Below are positions 63,141-64,000 of a stretch of DNA of 64,000 nt, piece after piece. This DNA is from CAXBNB01 sp049115735. Its GTDB lineage: Bacteria; Bacteroidota; Bacteroidia; Cytophagales; Cyclobacteriaceae. The notes below the pieces were generated by a model. That model worked only from the letters and a program-made list of their open reading frames with translations, searched no databases and was not told where the DNA came from. How positions within the stretch are numbered: position 1 is the first letter of the stretch; each line of letters begins with the position of its first letter. Location of the stretch: assembly GCA_049115735.1 (NCBI GenBank), contig JAGDZP010000012.1, positions 1 through 64,000 of the forward strand, given 5' to 3'. A program made the position numbers and the translations under genes.

Positions 63141-64000
63141 ATGCACTTATACTATCAAAGAGCACCCATCTATTCTGTCCTACTTACTATCAGTGTATTG
63201 TTAAATTCATGCACGAGCAACAAGCAAATAGATATTTGGTTCAATGCAGAACAAGATTTTGATGTACAGGAAATATTCAATAGTGAAAGGTTTCCAAATA
63301 TTGTTACAGCTACAGATGGTAGCCTGCTAGCCACCTGGGGAAGGACAAAAGTAGTTGCCAAAAGAAGTGAAGATGGAGGAGAAACCTGGAGTGAAGAAAT
63401 AGTGATTGCCGACCCGGGATTCCATGGTGGTGGTACGACGGTAGATGAGAACACAGGGAATATTTTCGCCTTTGTAGAAGAAAGTCATCCGGTTGCCCCT
63501 TTACATATTTATATAAGTAAGGATCATGGGAAGACATGGTCGGAACACAACTACGAGCTACTACCAGATGCAAACGGAAATACTCCCGCAATGCACTTGA
63601 ATGAGCATGGCACAACGCTAATGAGAGGAGAGTATGCAGGCAGGATTATACGACCTTCGAGATACTATGGCAAGACTAACGACCGAAGCGAATGGCCGGA
63701 ACATTATACCAATGCAATTTATAGTGATGATGGGGGGGATACATGGAAAACCAGTAATCCATTCCCTGCCAATGGTACCGGCGAAGCAACACTCGTTGAA
63801 CTATCCGATGGTACTATTTACTACAACTCTCGTCGACATTTGTCAACAGACGGTTTAAATCCAAAAATGAGGCATATCGCCTGGAGCAAGGACGGAGGTG
63901 AGACCTGGGGAGATTTAACTGTGAGTGATGAGCTTCCTGATGGCGATCAGAATAGGGATTATGGCCTGATGGCCGGACTGGTGAGGCTCCCAATAGACGG
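63141..64000 (+). CDS. Sialidase/exo-alpha-sialidase-like lipoprotein, 3' end outside window
   Basis: Reading from the ATG at 63141 gives an open frame to the window end, 286 codons long. The N-terminus MHLYYQRAPIYSVLLTISVLLNSC has a lipobox. Four Asp-boxes are visible (SEDGGETW, SKDHGKTW, SDDGGDTW, SKDGGETW), together with RFPNIVTATDGSLLATWGR, where an N-terminal Arg of the catalytic triad is expected, and GTGEATLVELSDGTIYYNSR. This identifies a six-bladed sialidase propeller. The C-terminal third and its Tyr/Glu pair are not in the window. It could act on sialic acid, KDN or another terminal sugar. Confidence 0.82.
   Translation, partial: MHLYYQRAPIYSVLLTISVLLNSCTSNKQIDIWFNAEQDFDVQEIFNSERFPNIVTATDGSLLATWGRTKVVAKRSEDGGETWSEEIVIADPGFHGGGTTVDENTGNIFAFVEESHPVAPLHIYISKDHGKTWSEHNYELLPDANGNTPAMHLNEHGTTLMRGEYAGRIIRPSRYYGKTNDRSEWPEHYTNAIYSDDGGDTWKTSNPFPANGTGEATLVELSDGTIYYNSRRHLSTDGLNPKMRHIAWSKDGGETWGDLTVSDELPDGDQNRDYGLMAGLVRLPID

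Noticed and set aside
1..64000. tRNA, rRNA, CRISPR arrays and phage genes
   Set aside because: Intergenic regions were scanned by eye; no cloverleaf, regular spaced repeats or phage structural genes were recognised.

Overview
The window looks like chromosomal DNA of a marine-type Bacteroidota (Cytophagales-like) bacterium. The support is moderate GC, many N-terminal lipoprotein or Sec signals ending in AQ or a lipobox Cys, families typical of the phylum (DUF4290, DUF4421, DUF2911, DUF3592, Gfo/Idh/MocA oxidoreductases with twin-arginine signals, sulfatases), and promoter-like TAnnTTTG boxes instead of Shine-Dalgarno-led starts. I saw no rRNA, tRNA or CRISPR array.

Region 1 (1-5971) is the most unusual part. 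Six cassettes, all transcribed leftwards (minus strand), are each followed by a long imperfect palindrome. Four palindromes are 231-232 nt and one is 192 nt; a sixth is cut by the window start. Each palindrome begins with an RYYYAAC-like core and ends with a GTTRRRY-like core. In four cassettes the core just after the gene is the exact complement of that cassette's own leading core (one-base mismatches in the last two). That is the signature of integron gene cassettes with attC sites. No integrase gene is visible, so this is an integrase-less cassette cluster or the distal part of an integron. The cargo is mostly exported or small proteins: a TPR lipoprotein, an unknown lipoprotein, an unknown helical protein, an ankyrin plus UPF0158 pair, a secreted propeller-like protein and a membrane-anchored protein.

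Region 2 (6.1-24.9 kb) holds a DUF4421 outer-membrane protein, a decayed small lipoprotein gene, a DUF1501 plus DUF1549/DUF1553 (Planctomycete-type cytochrome) pair, a serine beta-lactamase-like hydrolase, a compact ywbE-modA-mop-modB-modC molybdate uptake operon, and a minus-strand sugar-acid/sulfate cluster (sulfatase, enolase-superfamily dehydratase-like enzyme, propeller hydrolase-like protein). It ends with a bestrophin channel, a Gfo/Idh/MocA oxidoreductase and small envelope proteins.

Region 3 (24.9-45.1 kb) is mostly housekeeping: a secreted WD40-caspase protein and its neighbour, a Crp/Fnr regulator, a DinB protein, a METTL-like methyltransferase, MsrB, MurA (with an Asp in place of the fosfomycin-target Cys) next to DUF4290, a GH2 beta-galactosidase, an MTHFR-like protein, RsmG, an ECF-like sigma factor, a GT2 glycosyltransferase, ElbB and ManA.

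Region 4 (45.3-64.0 kb) is a plus-strand glycan-degradation locus. It contains a 5'-truncated heparinase remnant, a sulfatase, an oxidoreductase, a GH-like TIM-barrel protein, an NHL propeller, DUF1961, ThuA, a GH29 fucosidase fused to an SGNH esterase, an FAD oxidoreductase, a second SGNH hydrolase whose motifs are in circularly permuted order, a 940-residue heparinase II/III-type lyase, a sugar-porter MFS permease and the start of a sialidase. No SusC/SusD pair lies in the window, so uptake appears to rely on the MFS permease. The gene mix suggests a sulfated, acetylated, fucose- and uronate-containing glycan, but the substrate is inferred.
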